Part shown: in pieces, positions 34,389-42,999 of the stretch
Layout: each line of letters begins with the position of its first letter
Position numbering within the stretch: position 1 is the first letter of the stretch
Assembly (NCBI RefSeq): GCF_003002825.1
Contig: NZ_PVTE01000002.1
Coordinates: forward strand, 248,001 to 312,000
Source: Spirosoma oryzae
Lineage (GTDB): Bacteria > Bacteroidota > Bacteroidia > Cytophagales > Spirosomataceae
Direction of reading: 5' to 3'
Length of the DNA: 64,000 nucleotides
Position numbers and translations under genes: made by a program
Notes under the pieces: model-generated
The model's database searches: none
Told to the model about the DNA's origin: nothing
The model's input: only the letters and a program-made list of their open reading frames with translations

Positions 34389-34991
34389 ATGGCGATAGCA
34401 ACGATCATTCTGGCGGCCGGCGGATCATCCCGGCTGGGTCAGCCCAAACAGCTCATTCAAAGCAACGGCGAAACACTAGTTCGACGCATGACGCAGCAGG
34501 CGCTGGCGCTCCGGGCCGGGCCGGTCGTTGTGGTGCTGGGGGCCAATCAGGATCGAATCATGAAGGAACTGACCGGGCTAGCCATAACGACCGTTGTCAA
34601 CCCAACTTGGGCGGAAGGCATGGCCTCGTCGCTCCGGACCGGCCTGCGCGCGCTGGATACAGAATCGACCGAAGCGTTTCTGGTCGTGCTCACCGACCAA
34701 CCCTACGTGACGGCCGACCTGTTGCAACAACTGATCGATACCCGACAAAGCACTGGCCGGGGAATCATTGCGTCCCGCTATGCCGAACCCGACGGGATTC
34801 TGGGGGTACCGGCCCTGTTCGACAACCACTACCGGCGCGAATTTCTGAACCTGACCGGTGACACGGGTGCCCGTAAGCTCATTCAGCAATACGCGTCCGA
34901 CAGTACGGGGATTCACTTTCCATTGGCGGGCATCGACCTCGATACACCCGCCGATCTGCGGCATTGGCAGGCGCAGCAGGCCAGCCAATAA
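34389..34991 (+). CDS. MobA/MocA-like nucleotidyltransferase
   Basis: 200 residues from the ATG at 34389 (MAIATIILAAGGSSRLGQPK). The NTP-binding loop LAAGGSSRLGQPKQL and the LTDQPYVTADLL Mg-binding segment place it in the MobA-like transferase family, closest in pattern to MocA (molybdenum cofactor cytidylyltransferase). No molybdoenzyme is nearby, so the exact substrate is uncertain. ruvX follows 50 bp downstream. Confidence 0.85.
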   Translation: MAIATIILAAGGSSRLGQPKQLIQSNGETLVRRMTQQALALRAGPVVVVLGANQDRIMKELTGLAITTVVNPTWAEGMASSLRTGLRALDTESTEAFLVVLTDQPYVTADLLQQLIDTRQSTGRGIIASRYAEPDGILGVPALFDNHYRREFLNLTGDTGARKLIQQYASDSTGIHFPLAGIDLDTPADLRHWQAQQASQ

Positions 34992-35026
34992 GCCGCTCAA
35001 CGCACTTAAAACCAAGCGATCCTTCG

Positions 35027-35034
35027 TACCTTTG
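35027..35034 (+). promoter_or_regulatory. -7 element immediately upstream of ruvX
   Basis: TACCTTTG ends 7 bp before the ATG at 35042, with a TTA (imperfect -33) 18 nt upstream. If used, transcription would begin at or next to the start codon and the mRNA would be leaderless. Confidence 0.5.
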
Positions 35035-35041
35035 CCGTCGT

Positions 35042-35455
35042 ATGGCCCGACTCCTTGCTATCGACTATGGCACCAAACGCACCGGTATTGCCGTCACCGA
35101 TCCGCTTCAGCTGATCGCGTCGGCGCTGGAGACGGTCCCGTCGCACCAGTTGCTTCAGTACCTGAAAGCGTACGTGGAACGCGAGCCGGTCGAGGCTTTT
35201 ATTGTCGGCTTACCCAAGCGGCTCGACGGTACGGATACCGACAACACCCCCCGCGTCCGACGCTTTGTCGAGCTGCTACAAAAGGCCTTACCCGCCATTC
35301 CGGTACACTGGCACGACGAGCGATTCACGTCGGTAATGGCTTTACAGGCCATGATTGCCGGCGGTAGCACGAAGAAAGACCGGCGCGACAAGGGTAATAT
35401 CGACAAGGTCAGTGCCGCGATCATTCTGCAATCGTATATGGAAAGCAGACGGTAA
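35042..35455 (+). CDS. ruvX: Holliday junction resolvase-like YqgF/RuvX
   Basis: 137 residues from the ATG at 35042. RNase-H-like fold: LAIDYGTKRTGIAVTD at the start (catalytic Asp), FIVGLPKRLDGTDTDNT, VHWHDERFTSVMA and DKVSAAIILQSY with the last catalytic Asp. YqgF proteins process 16S rRNA ends (RNase role in E. coli) or recombination intermediates. def follows 30 bp later, so the two are probably cotranscribed. Confidence 0.93.
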   Translation: MARLLAIDYGTKRTGIAVTDPLQLIASALETVPSHQLLQYLKAYVEREPVEAFIVGLPKRLDGTDTDNTPRVRRFVELLQKALPAIPVHWHDERFTSVMALQAMIAGGSTKKDRRDKGNIDKVSAAIILQSYMESRR

Positions 35456-35485
35456 ACCATCAGTTTGAAAATCAGTCAGTAACCC

Positions 35486-36058
35486 ATGATTCTCCCCATA
35501 ATTGCCTACGGTGATCCGGTACTACGGAAGCGGGCAAAAGAAATCGAACCCGGCTCAGTCGACGTGAAAAAGCTGAGCGACGACATGTTCGAAACCATGT
35601 ATAAAGCGTCGGGCGTTGGTCTGGCCGCTCCGCAGATCGGGCAGAGCATCCGCATGTTTGTCGTCGATGGGCAGCCGTTCAACGAAGGCGAAAAAGACGA
35701 AGACATCGACCAATCGCTGATCGACTTTAAAAAGACGTTCATCAACCCGGAAATTATTGAGGAAGCGGGCGACGACTGGGGCTTCGAGGAAGGTTGCCTG
35801 AGTATTCCCGGCATTCGTGGCGAAATTTTCCGGCCTGAAATTGTGGTTGTCCGCTATTTCGATACCGACTGGAACGAACACGAGGAAGAGTTCGACGGCA
35901 TGGCTGCGCGCATCATTCAGCACGAATACGACCACCTCGACGGCAAACTTTTTACCGACTACCTGCCGGCGCTCCGTCGTCAGCTCATCAAGAAAAAGCT
36001 GTCCGACATTACAAAAGGCAAAACAGACGCCGAATACCGGATGAAGTTCCCAAAGTAG
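35486..36058 (+). CDS. def: Peptide deformylase
   Basis: 190 residues with the three family motifs: GVGLAAPQIG (43-52), EEGCLSIPG (metal Cys104) and QHEYDHLDG (His146, Glu147, His150). It removes the formyl group from nascent proteins. An acidic insert (NEGEKDEDIDQS, 66-77) lies between motifs 1 and 2. The gene ends 12 bp before a 50-bp perfect palindrome. Confidence 0.97.
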   Translation: MILPIIAYGDPVLRKRAKEIEPGSVDVKKLSDDMFETMYKASGVGLAAPQIGQSIRMFVVDGQPFNEGEKDEDIDQSLIDFKKTFINPEIIEEAGDDWGFEEGCLSIPGIRGEIFRPEIVVVRYFDTDWNEHEEEFDGMAARIIQHEYDHLDGKLFTDYLPALRRQLIKKKLSDITKGKTDAEYRMKFPK

Positions 36059-36070
36059 ACATCCCGCAGG

Positions 36071-36120
36071 CAGTAACGAACAAAGCGCCGGGTTTAAACC
36101 CGGCGCTTTGTTCGTTACTG
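36071..36120. repeat. Perfect 50-bp palindrome between convergent genes
   Basis: Bases 36071-36095 are the exact reverse complement of 36096-36120 with no spacer, centred on TTTAAA. It lies 12 bp after the def stop and 2 bp before the end of the DUF1080 gene. It probably ends both transcripts, although it lacks a long T run. Confidence 0.9.
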
Positions 36121-36122
36121 GA

Positions 36123-36872
36123 TCACAGGTTCCGCAGCTTGATATTACGAAACCAGACGCTGGTGTTCCAGTCCTGCAACCCGATACGACCGTTGAACTT
36201 ACCGCTGGCGAGCGGGGCTTTGCTTAGTTTGCTTCCCGCCACACGCCGTTTCCAGTCGGCACTGGTCAGGTCGTGTTCCTGCACGGTGTAGCCATTGACC
36301 ATAACGACCAGCTTGTTCTTCCGCATCGTCACCTCCAGTTGATTCCATTCCCCGAGCGGTTTCGGCTCTTTGATGCGCGCATCGGCGATGGCGAACAAGT
36401 CGCCCGAGTTATGGGGGTGCGGCAGTTGTACGTCGCGCTGATACAGGTCATCGTCGCCGATCTGAACTTCCAGCGCGGTATCGAAGATTTTGGGATATTT
36501 AGCGTTTTCCTGGACGAAGAAAAAGACACCGCTATTGGTGTAGCGTTCGAGCTTGAAATCAGCTTTAAACGCAAAATCGCCGGCGACTGGCGTGTCCGTC
36601 AGTATGTCGCCAGGATCGCGGGATGTAGTGCCCGGCGAATCCACGCGGGGTGTCTTGGGTACGTCGAGGTGCAGCGCGCCCTGTTCCACTTTCCACGAGG
36701 CCGGTGTGCCTTTTCCATTGTAACGGTGCCAGCCTTTCAGGTCGCGCCCGTCGAACAGCAGTTGCCAGCCCGCTTTCTTTTCCTGCGCCGACAGCGTATT
36801 CGGCGTTTGCGCATAGGCACTGAGTAATGACGAGCCGGCAATCAGGCAGGCAGCAGCGAGTCGACTAAACAT
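36123..36872 (-). CDS. DUF1080 (3-keto-disaccharide hydrolase-like) secreted protein
   Basis: 249 residues with a signal peptide (RLAAACLIAGSSLLSAYAQ). One DUF1080 concanavalin-like jellyroll follows: GWQLLFDGRDLKGWHRYNGK, SGVFFFVQENAKYP, and the end WFRNIKLRNL. Members of this family include 3-keto-glycoside hydrolases; others only bind sugars. The precise substrate is unknown. It is divergent from the omega-amidase gene. Confidence 0.85.
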   Translation of the reverse strand: MFSRLAAACLIAGSSLLSAYAQTPNTLSAQEKKAGWQLLFDGRDLKGWHRYNGKGTPASWKVEQGALHLDVPKTPRVDSPGTTSRDPGDILTDTPVAGDFAFKADFKLERYTNSGVFFFVQENAKYPKIFDTALEVQIGDDDLYQRDVQLPHPHNSGDLFAIADARIKEPKPLGEWNQLEVTMRKNKLVVMVNGYTVQEHDLTSADWKRRVAGSKLSKAPLASGKFNGRIGLQDWNTSVWFRNIKLRNL

Positions 36873-37069
36873 TGAGTTTGTTAGGAATAAGTAATGTGTT
36901 GCCTAAATAAACCTCAGGCGGTTGGTTTCTACTGTTGTTTATTACCCCTTGTCGCTAACAGCAGGATACAGCTTAGGCTGGCATATACGAATCGTCAAGA
37001 CAATCGGCCGGATGCAGTTTAAGACGATTACTTTTGCTGACTCAGTAATTGTCACGCAAACGACCGGTT

Positions 37070-37864
37070 ATGAACATTACCCTTCTGCAAACTGAACTCT
37101 ACTGGCATGACCCAGTTGCCAACCGGGCGATGCTGGAGGAGCAAATCGCGGCACTTCCCCAGTCGACCGACCTGATCGTGCTGCCCGAAATGTTCACGAC
37201 GGGATTTACCATGGATGCCCCCGCCGTAGCCGAGCCCGCCAACCTGACGACTCTGCGCTGGCTCCGGCAAATGGCGGCACAAACGGGAGCCGTCGTGACG
37301 GGCAGTTATGTGGTACGGGAGCAGGGACCATCGGGAATGCAATACGCCAACCGGCTTATCTGGATGCAGCCCGACGGTCAGTACGACGTGTACGATAAGC
37401 GTCATCTGTTTCGGATGGCGGGCGAAGATGGCATTTATACGGCTGGTCAACAGCGTATCGTTAAAACGTGGAAAGGCTGGCGCATCTGTCCGCTCATCTG
37501 CTATGACCTGCGCTTTCCGGTATTCAGCCGTAACGTAAGCGGTACCGACGACTCGTTTGCGTACGATTTGCTGCTGTACGTAGCCAACTGGCCGGCCGTT
37601 CGGCGTCATGCCTGGAACGTACTACTACAGGCACGAGCCATCGAAAACCTGTGCTACGTTGCCGGTGTCAACCGTGTGGGAACCGACGGGAACGGACACG
37701 CTTATTCAGGCGATTCAGCCCTGATTAACTTTAAAGGCGAAGTGCTGTTCCAGCAAGCCGATCATCCCGTAGCGCACCAGCAAACCCTGTCGCTCGCTAC
37801 GCTGAATGCGTTCCGGCAGGCCTTCCCGGCCAATCTCGACGCCGACGCCTTTACCCTGTTGTAG
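37070..37864 (+). CDS. Omega-amidase-like carbon-nitrogen hydrolase
   Basis: 264 residues from the ATG at 37070 (MNITLLQTEL). The nitrilase-fold triad is Glu40 (LPEMF), Lys110 (YDKRH) and Cys144 (LICYDLRFP). It resembles YafV/Nit2 omega-amidases, which split 2-oxoglutaramate or 2-oxosuccinamate. TACTTTTG at 37029-37036 is a possible -7 element. Confidence 0.88.
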   Translation: MNITLLQTELYWHDPVANRAMLEEQIAALPQSTDLIVLPEMFTTGFTMDAPAVAEPANLTTLRWLRQMAAQTGAVVTGSYVVREQGPSGMQYANRLIWMQPDGQYDVYDKRHLFRMAGEDGIYTAGQQRIVKTWKGWRICPLICYDLRFPVFSRNVSGTDDSFAYDLLLYVANWPAVRRHAWNVLLQARAIENLCYVAGVNRVGTDGNGHAYSGDSALINFKGEVLFQQADHPVAHQQTLSLATLNAFRQAFPANLDADAFTLL

Positions 37865-37881
37865 GAAGCCGGTTCATGGGC

Positions 37882-37911
37882 TTGCGCCGGGCAGTCATTC
37901 AACTATATTTG
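37882..37911 (+). promoter_or_regulatory. Promoter of the sugar porter gene
   Basis: TTG at 37882-37884, exactly 19 nt, then TATATTTG at 37904-37911, a full match to the Bacteroidota pattern. Transcription should begin about 45 nt before the ATG at 37964. Confidence 0.6.
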
Positions 37912-37963
37912 TCGGGCGTCTGACGCACTCAGTATAACCTATGAACCTTTTTTACGTACTACA

Positions 37964-39319
37964 ATGGATAGGAAACTCCTGCTTACCTATGTCATCGCGG
38001 CCATAGCGGCCACGGGTGGCCTGTTGTTTGGCTTCGACACGGGCGTTATCAACGTTGCCCTCCCCTTTATCAAGCAGGAATGGAACCTATCCGAAACGGC
38101 CGAGGGCTGGGTCGTGGGGGCCGTGCTGGCCGGCGGTATGGCGGGATCATTGCTGAGCGGTCGACTGGCCGATGGGCTAGGGCGCAAGCGCATCAACATT
38201 CTGGCGGCCGTTATTTTCGTCGTTGGATCGGCCATTGCCGCCCTGGCAACATCACCGGGTATGCTGATTGCCGGTCGACTTTTTCTGGGACTGGCAATCG
38301 GTATCGTATCGTTCTCCGTACCGCTCTATCTGGCCGAAATTGCACCCAGCAACATCCGGGGTCGACTGGTAACCTTCTTTCAGTTGGCTATCACGCTTGG
38401 CATTCTCATTTCCTATCTGTGTGGCTATGCCTTCGCCGACTACGAAAATAGCTGGCGACTCATGTTCTGGGCGGGCTTCATCCCGGCGGCTCTGCTGCTG
38501 GCCGGTATGTTTTTCGTTCCGGAAAGTCCACGCTGGCTATTGAGCAAAGGGCGTTCGGCAGAAGCGCGTACCGTATTGGCCCGGCTGCACGAAGCTGACG
38601 CCGTCGATCAGGAACTGAATCAGATTGCGCAAACGGTACGCGACGAAAGCAACCGCAAAGTCGACTGGCGCGAACTGTTTTCGGCCCGGCTGCGCATTCC
38701 CCTGCTGATCGGTATCGGCATTTTCTTTATCCAGCAATTTTCGGGTATCAACGCCGTCATCTATTACTCGACCCGCATTTTCGGCATGGCCGGTTTCGGC
38801 TCCAGCACGACCTCGATCATGGCCACAGTGGGCGTCGGCGTTGTCAACACGATCAGTACACTCATTGCCGTGCGCTTTCTCGATCAGTGGGGGCGCAAGC
38901 CCATTCTGTACGTCGGCCTGACGGGCACGGCGATTTCACTGGCGACCATCGCAGCCGCGTTTTATTTCCGTGAATCGATCAGTCCCGATCTGTTGAAATT
39001 GCTATCGGTCGGTGGCGTGTACGTTTACATCATGTTCTTTGCCATCAGCCTCGGCCCCATGGGCTGGCTGTTGATAGCAGAGGTGTATCCACTTCGCATT
39101 CGGGGCTTTGCTACCAGTCTGGGCAGCTTCTATCACTGGTTTTTCGACTTCTGGGTGAGCTTTACGTTTCCAATCATGGCGGCTACGTCGCTGGGTAACA
39201 ACGGCGGCATTTTCATGATTTACACCGGCGTTGTGCTGTTCGGTTTACTCTTCACGCGCTTCCTTGTTTTTGAAACCAAAGGCATGACACTGGAAGCAAT
39301 TGAAAAGCGCTGGCAGTAG
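37964..39319 (+). CDS. Sugar porter family MFS transporter
   Basis: 451 residues with 12 predicted helices. Family motifs are clear: GGLLFGFDTGVINVALP, GRLADGLGRKR, PLYLAEIAPSNIRGR, FVPESPRWLL, QQFSGINAVIYYSTRIF and AEVYPLRIRG. It probably imports a monosaccharide (xylose, glucose or galactose type) with protons across the inner membrane. It has its own promoter. Confidence 0.93.
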   Translation: MDRKLLLTYVIAAIAATGGLLFGFDTGVINVALPFIKQEWNLSETAEGWVVGAVLAGGMAGSLLSGRLADGLGRKRINILAAVIFVVGSAIAALATSPGMLIAGRLFLGLAIGIVSFSVPLYLAEIAPSNIRGRLVTFFQLAITLGILISYLCGYAFADYENSWRLMFWAGFIPAALLLAGMFFVPESPRWLLSKGRSAEARTVLARLHEADAVDQELNQIAQTVRDESNRKVDWRELFSARLRIPLLIGIGIFFIQQFSGINAVIYYSTRIFGMAGFGSSTTSIMATVGVGVVNTISTLIAVRFLDQWGRKPILYVGLTGTAISLATIAAAFYFRESISPDLLKLLSVGGVYVYIMFFAISLGPMGWLLIAEVYPLRIRGFATSLGSFYHWFFDFWVSFTFPIMAATSLGNNGGIFMIYTGVVLFGLLFTRFLVFETKGMTLEAIEKRWQ

Positions 39320-39420
39320 ATTACCCGGCTAGTAAGCTATTTAGTATTCGTTTGCGTAGCGTGTCCGAAATCCGCAATTTGCCACGCAGGTTTAGCCTTC
39401 TATTTTTCCCGTATATTGTT

Positions 39421-40935
39421 ATGTCTTTTTCCCAACAGGACCACGCCCAAATTGACAAGCAGGGCATTCCCCTCGACCAGATTAATCAGCAGATTCAGCA
39501 TTTTGTCGACGGCTTCCCGTACCTCAACGTTATTCGGGCAGCAACGGTCGATGATGGCATTATCCGCGTTAGTGAAGACAAGCTAACCCAGTATCTGCAT
39601 CAGTTCGATCAGGCTGCTGGTGAACGGAGCCTGGTGAAGTTTGTACCAGCTTCCGGCGCAGCCACCCGCATGTTTAAATCGCTGTTTGCCGCGCTGGATG
39701 GTAAGTCCGATAAATCGGTGGACGAGTTTTTCGCCCGGCTGTCGGATTTCGCGTTCTACAACGATCTGAAAGCGGCTATGAAGGCGGATGGGAAAGACCT
39801 GGATGACGCTGCCGCAACCGATCGTCCGACGGTGTTGCGCTATTTGCTGGCCACTCCCGGTCTCGACTACGGTAACCTGCCGAAAGGGCTACTCGAATTT
39901 CACAAATACGCCGACGGTCCTCGCACGCCGGTGGAAGAACACTTAGTGGAAGGCGCGGCCTACGCAAACTCGAACGGCGTTGTTCGGATTCACTTCACAG
40001 TATCGCCCGAGCACCGCGACCGGTTCGAAAAACTGATTGCCGATAACAAAGCCGATTACGAAGCCTGGCTTGGCGTGACGTTCGATGTTTCGTTCTCGGA
40101 GCAGAAAAAAGCGACGGATACGATCTCGGTGAATATGGATAACACGCCGTTCAGAAACGCCGATGAGTCACTGCTATTCCGCCCGGCTGGCCACGGTGCG
40201 CTGATCGAGAACCTGAACGACATCGACGCTGACATTATTTTCATCAAGAACATCGACAACGTTGTGCCCGATGAGATCAAGGAGCAGACCGTTACGTACA
40301 AGAAAGTGATCGGTGCCGTCTTGCTCGACGCGCAGCAGCAGATTACCCGGCTGCAATCGCTACTCGACACCAGCGACGTTAGCGATGGCTACATTGCCGA
40401 AGCCGACGAGTTGCTTCGCCGTACGCTATTTACGCAACCTCCAGCCGCCTACGACTCCTGGACGAAGGCGCAGAAATTGGACTATCTGCGTGGTAAACTG
40501 AATCGGCCGGTACGCGTGTGCGGCATGGTGAAGAACGTAGGTGAACCGGGTGGTGGTCCGTTCTGGGCGCGCAATGCCGACGGTTCGGTATCGCTGCAAG
40601 TTGTCGAGTCAGCGCAAATCGACCTGACCGACGAGGAGCAGAAAACCATCTTCGACACAGCCACCCACTTCAACCCCGTCGATCTGGTTTGTGGCGTTAA
40701 AGACAGTCACGGCAAAAAATATAACCTCCCCGACTTCCGCGACCCGCTCACCGGCTTCATCACGGCGAAATCGAAAGACGGTAAGGACCTGAAGGCGCAG
40801 GAACTCCCCGGCCTGTGGAACGGCGCGATGGCCGACTGGAACACGATTTTCGTGGAGGTACCGCTGATTACGTTCAACCCCGTCAAGACGGTGAACGACC
40901 TGCTTCGGAAAGAACACCAGCCCCAGGGTGAATAA
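39421..40935 (+). CDS. DUF4301 protein
   Basis: 504 residues from the ATG at 39421 (MSFSQQDHAQIDKQGIPLDQ). It matches DUF4301 in length and in the motif VKFVPASGAATRMFKSLFAA; later come GAVLLDAQQQITRL and GMVKNVGEPGGGPFW. The family is unknown; the N-terminal glycine/Arg loop suggests a nucleotidyltransferase-like fold, which is inference. It ends 11 bp before a long palindrome. Confidence 0.85.
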   Translation: MSFSQQDHAQIDKQGIPLDQINQQIQHFVDGFPYLNVIRAATVDDGIIRVSEDKLTQYLHQFDQAAGERSLVKFVPASGAATRMFKSLFAALDGKSDKSVDEFFARLSDFAFYNDLKAAMKADGKDLDDAAATDRPTVLRYLLATPGLDYGNLPKGLLEFHKYADGPRTPVEEHLVEGAAYANSNGVVRIHFTVSPEHRDRFEKLIADNKADYEAWLGVTFDVSFSEQKKATDTISVNMDNTPFRNADESLLFRPAGHGALIENLNDIDADIIFIKNIDNVVPDEIKEQTVTYKKVIGAVLLDAQQQITRLQSLLDTSDVSDGYIAEADELLRRTLFTQPPAAYDSWTKAQKLDYLRGKLNRPVRVCGMVKNVGEPGGGPFWARNADGSVSLQVVESAQIDLTDEEQKTIFDTATHFNPVDLVCGVKDSHGKKYNLPDFRDPLTGFITAKSKDGKDLKAQELPGLWNGAMADWNTIFVEVPLITFNPVKTVNDLLRKEHQPQGE

Positions 40936-40946
40936 GGTTGGTATAC

Positions 40947-40989
40947 ACAAGCAGACGGGGCCACTCTCAGAGTGGCCCCGTCTGCTTGT
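40947..40989. terminator. Perfect 21-bp-arm palindrome between DUF4301 and Rrf2 genes
   Basis: Arms 40947-40967 and 40969-40989 are exact complements around one C. It sits in the 70-bp gap between two convergent genes, so it probably serves as a shared terminator. Confidence 0.85.
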
Positions 40990-41005
40990 TAGTGGACTAC
41001 GATGG

Positions 41006-41497
41006 TTACGCTGCTGCGTAATCCTCGAACTGCCCGACTGTATGGCCAGACGCTCCATCTTTGCTTTCGGTCGTCTCGGCGGCTGGTTTACTCGCGAAGC
41101 TAAGCAGCGTCGTATTTTCGTAAACGCTCAGATTCGCATCGCGTACCTGTTCCATGATTGGCTTCAGCGCGCAGGTCACCTCGTCGGTGCAGTCGTCACA
41201 GCGAACGTAGAAATTAAACGATACGCAGGGGGTCGGCGCGATAGGTCCGTCGATAACGCGGAGTACCTGCGCCAGATTGACCCGGCCCGGATCGACGCGC
41301 AACAGGTACCCGCCCCCTTTTCCTTTCTGGCTCTGCAGGATACCGTGATTGCGAAGTTCAAGCAAGATGGCTTCCAAGAACTTCTTCGGAATGTTCTCCC
41401 GCGCTGAAATGTATGAGATCAGTACGGGGCCTTTACCGTATTCTTCGGTAAGTACCTTCAGTGCCTTTATTGCATACTTCGCTTTCTTCGAAATCAT
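41006..41497 (-). CDS. Rrf2 family transcriptional regulator
   Basis: 163 residues. A winged helix (1-75; MISKKAKYAIKALKVL, KGKGGGYLL) is followed by Cys91, Cys100, Cys103 and Cys109, arranged somewhat like the [Fe-S] site of IscR (CVSFNFYVRCDDCTDEVTC). It may sense iron-sulfur status, nitric oxide or redox, or act like the cysteine regulator CymR. metB lies upstream on the same strand, which favours a sulfur role. The C-terminal ~40 residues are disordered. Confidence 0.88.
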   Translation of the reverse strand: MISKKAKYAIKALKVLTEEYGKGPVLISYISARENIPKKFLEAILLELRNHGILQSQKGKGGGYLLRVDPGRVNLAQVLRVIDGPIAPTPCVSFNFYVRCDDCTDEVTCALKPIMEQVRDANLSVYENTTLLSFASKPAAETTESKDGASGHTVGQFEDYAAA

Positions 41498-41811
41498 CGT
41501 TACGGTGAATTAGTGGATGGGATTATTACAGCTGGTGGCTTTACTAATTGACTAGCTCGGCGGACAATATAGTGATTTTCAGCGTATCTGACTAAATATA
41601 CTGCACATCGGTAACGTTCGCATAGGAATATGATCATATTATCGGGCTATTACCGACGTGTATACTGGTACACTTCTTATGCCGACTATATCATCCTGGT
41701 GGCGTTACGCGATGTTAGACGCATGAGCTGTCACTAGGTTACACCCGTTTTGTACAAACCGTTTCATTCGTACCACAAACTGATAGTTTTGTATCATGAA
41801 TGGCCGTTTTG
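41498..41811. other. Intergenic region upstream of the Rrf2 gene
   Basis: 314 bp between the Rrf2 start and the metB end, AT-rich, with no credible ORF or RNA gene. It contains the palindrome-like GTTTTGTACAAA at 41747-41758, shared with the region upstream of the AraC-type gene. Confidence 0.45.
41747..41758. promoter_or_regulatory. GTTTTGTACAAA motif, copy 1
   Basis: Contains the 10-bp near-palindrome TTTGTACAAA. The identical 12-mer is at 46362-46373, upstream of the AraC gene. A candidate operator only. Confidence 0.25.
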
Positions 41812-42951
41812 TTAGCCAATAGCCTGCTCCAGATCAGCGATCAAATCCTGACTGTCTTCGATCCCCACGCTCAACCGAATCAGCGTGTCGCGCAGCCCAT
41901 TCTTCAAGCGCTCTTCTTTCGGAATACTGGCATGCGTCATACTAGCCGGATGCGTACATAGTGACTCGACCCCACCCAGCGATTCAGCCAGTGAAAACAC
42001 CCGAATACGTTCCATAACCCGAACGGCCTCATCTAATGAGTCACCGTTGAGTTCAAACGATAGCATACCGCCAAAATCCCGCATTTGCCGTTTGGCCAGG
42101 TCGTGCCCCGGATGATCGCTCAGGCCTGGATAATAAACGTGGGCGACCTTGGGATGCTGCTTCAGATACCGAGCGACAGCCAGCGCATTCTCGCAGTGCC
42201 GCTGCATCCGAACGTGCAGGGTTTTTATGCCGCGCAGCACCAGAAAACAGTCCTGCGGCCCAGGAACCGCTCCGCACGCATTCTGGATAAACGCCAGTTT
42301 TTGTGCCGTTTCGTCGTCGTTCAGAATGATCGCGCCCATCACCGTATCGGAGTGACCGCCAAGGTATTTTGTAGCGGAGTGCACAACGATATCGGCACCC
42401 AGATCAAGCGGGGTTTGCAGGTAAGGCGACGCAAACGTATTATCGACCACCAGTTGAATACCACGCGCTTTGGTAATCGTCGCAATCGCGGTAATATCGA
42501 CCAGTCGCATGAGTGGGTTGGTCGGCGTTTCGATCCAGACCATTTTGGTGGCGGTCGTCAGTGCTGCTTCCAGGTGTGCCGGGTCGGCAAGGTCGACAAA
42601 GCGAAACCGCAGCCCAAACTCCTGGAAAACACGCGTCATGATGCGGTAAGTGCCCCCGTAAAGGTCACTGCTGACGACGATTTCGTCGCCGGGCCGGTAT
42701 AATTTCAGGATTGCATCCGTCGCAGCTAGTCCGGATGCGTAGCAAATCCCATGACGGCCGTTTTCAAGGGCAGCCAGGTTGTGTTGCAGCGCCGTACGGG
42801 TCGGGTTCTGCGTCCGGGCGTATTCATAGCCCTTGTGTTTACCCGGCGACTCCTGCACGAATGTCGACGTCTGGTAAATCGGGGTCATGATAGCCCCCGT
42901 CGTTGGGTCCGGCTCGACACCGGCATGGATGGCTTTTGTCGCGAAGTTCAT
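41812..42951 (-). CDS. metB: Cystathionine gamma-synthase/lyase-like PLP enzyme
   Basis: 379 residues from the ATG at 42951 (MNFATKAIHAGVEPDPTTGA). The Cys/Met-metabolism PLP family pattern is intact: YEYARTQNPTRTALQHNLAA, YASGLAATDA and the PLP lysine in HSATKYLGGHSD. It joins cysteine with an activated homoserine to make cystathionine, or cleaves it; sequence alone cannot separate synthase from lyase. A TACCTTTG element lies just before the start. Confidence 0.9.
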   Translation of the reverse strand: MNFATKAIHAGVEPDPTTGAIMTPIYQTSTFVQESPGKHKGYEYARTQNPTRTALQHNLAALENGRHGICYASGLAATDAILKLYRPGDEIVVSSDLYGGTYRIMTRVFQEFGLRFRFVDLADPAHLEAALTTATKMVWIETPTNPLMRLVDITAIATITKARGIQLVVDNTFASPYLQTPLDLGADIVVHSATKYLGGHSDTVMGAIILNDDETAQKLAFIQNACGAVPGPQDCFLVLRGIKTLHVRMQRHCENALAVARYLKQHPKVAHVYYPGLSDHPGHDLAKRQMRDFGGMLSFELNGDSLDEAVRVMERIRVFSLAESLGGVESLCTHPASMTHASIPKEERLKNGLRDTLIRLSVGIEDSQDLIADLEQAIG

Positions 42952-42954
42952 AAG

Positions 42955-42962
42955 CAAAGGTA
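42955..42962 (-). promoter_or_regulatory. -7 element immediately upstream of metB
   Basis: The minus strand reads TACCTTTG (42962-42955), only 3 bp from the ATG at 42951. No clear -33 partner. It would give a transcript with essentially no leader. Confidence 0.4.
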
Positions 42963-42999
42963 GAAAACTCCTATACCCCTTTCCAGGTTTAGCTACACA

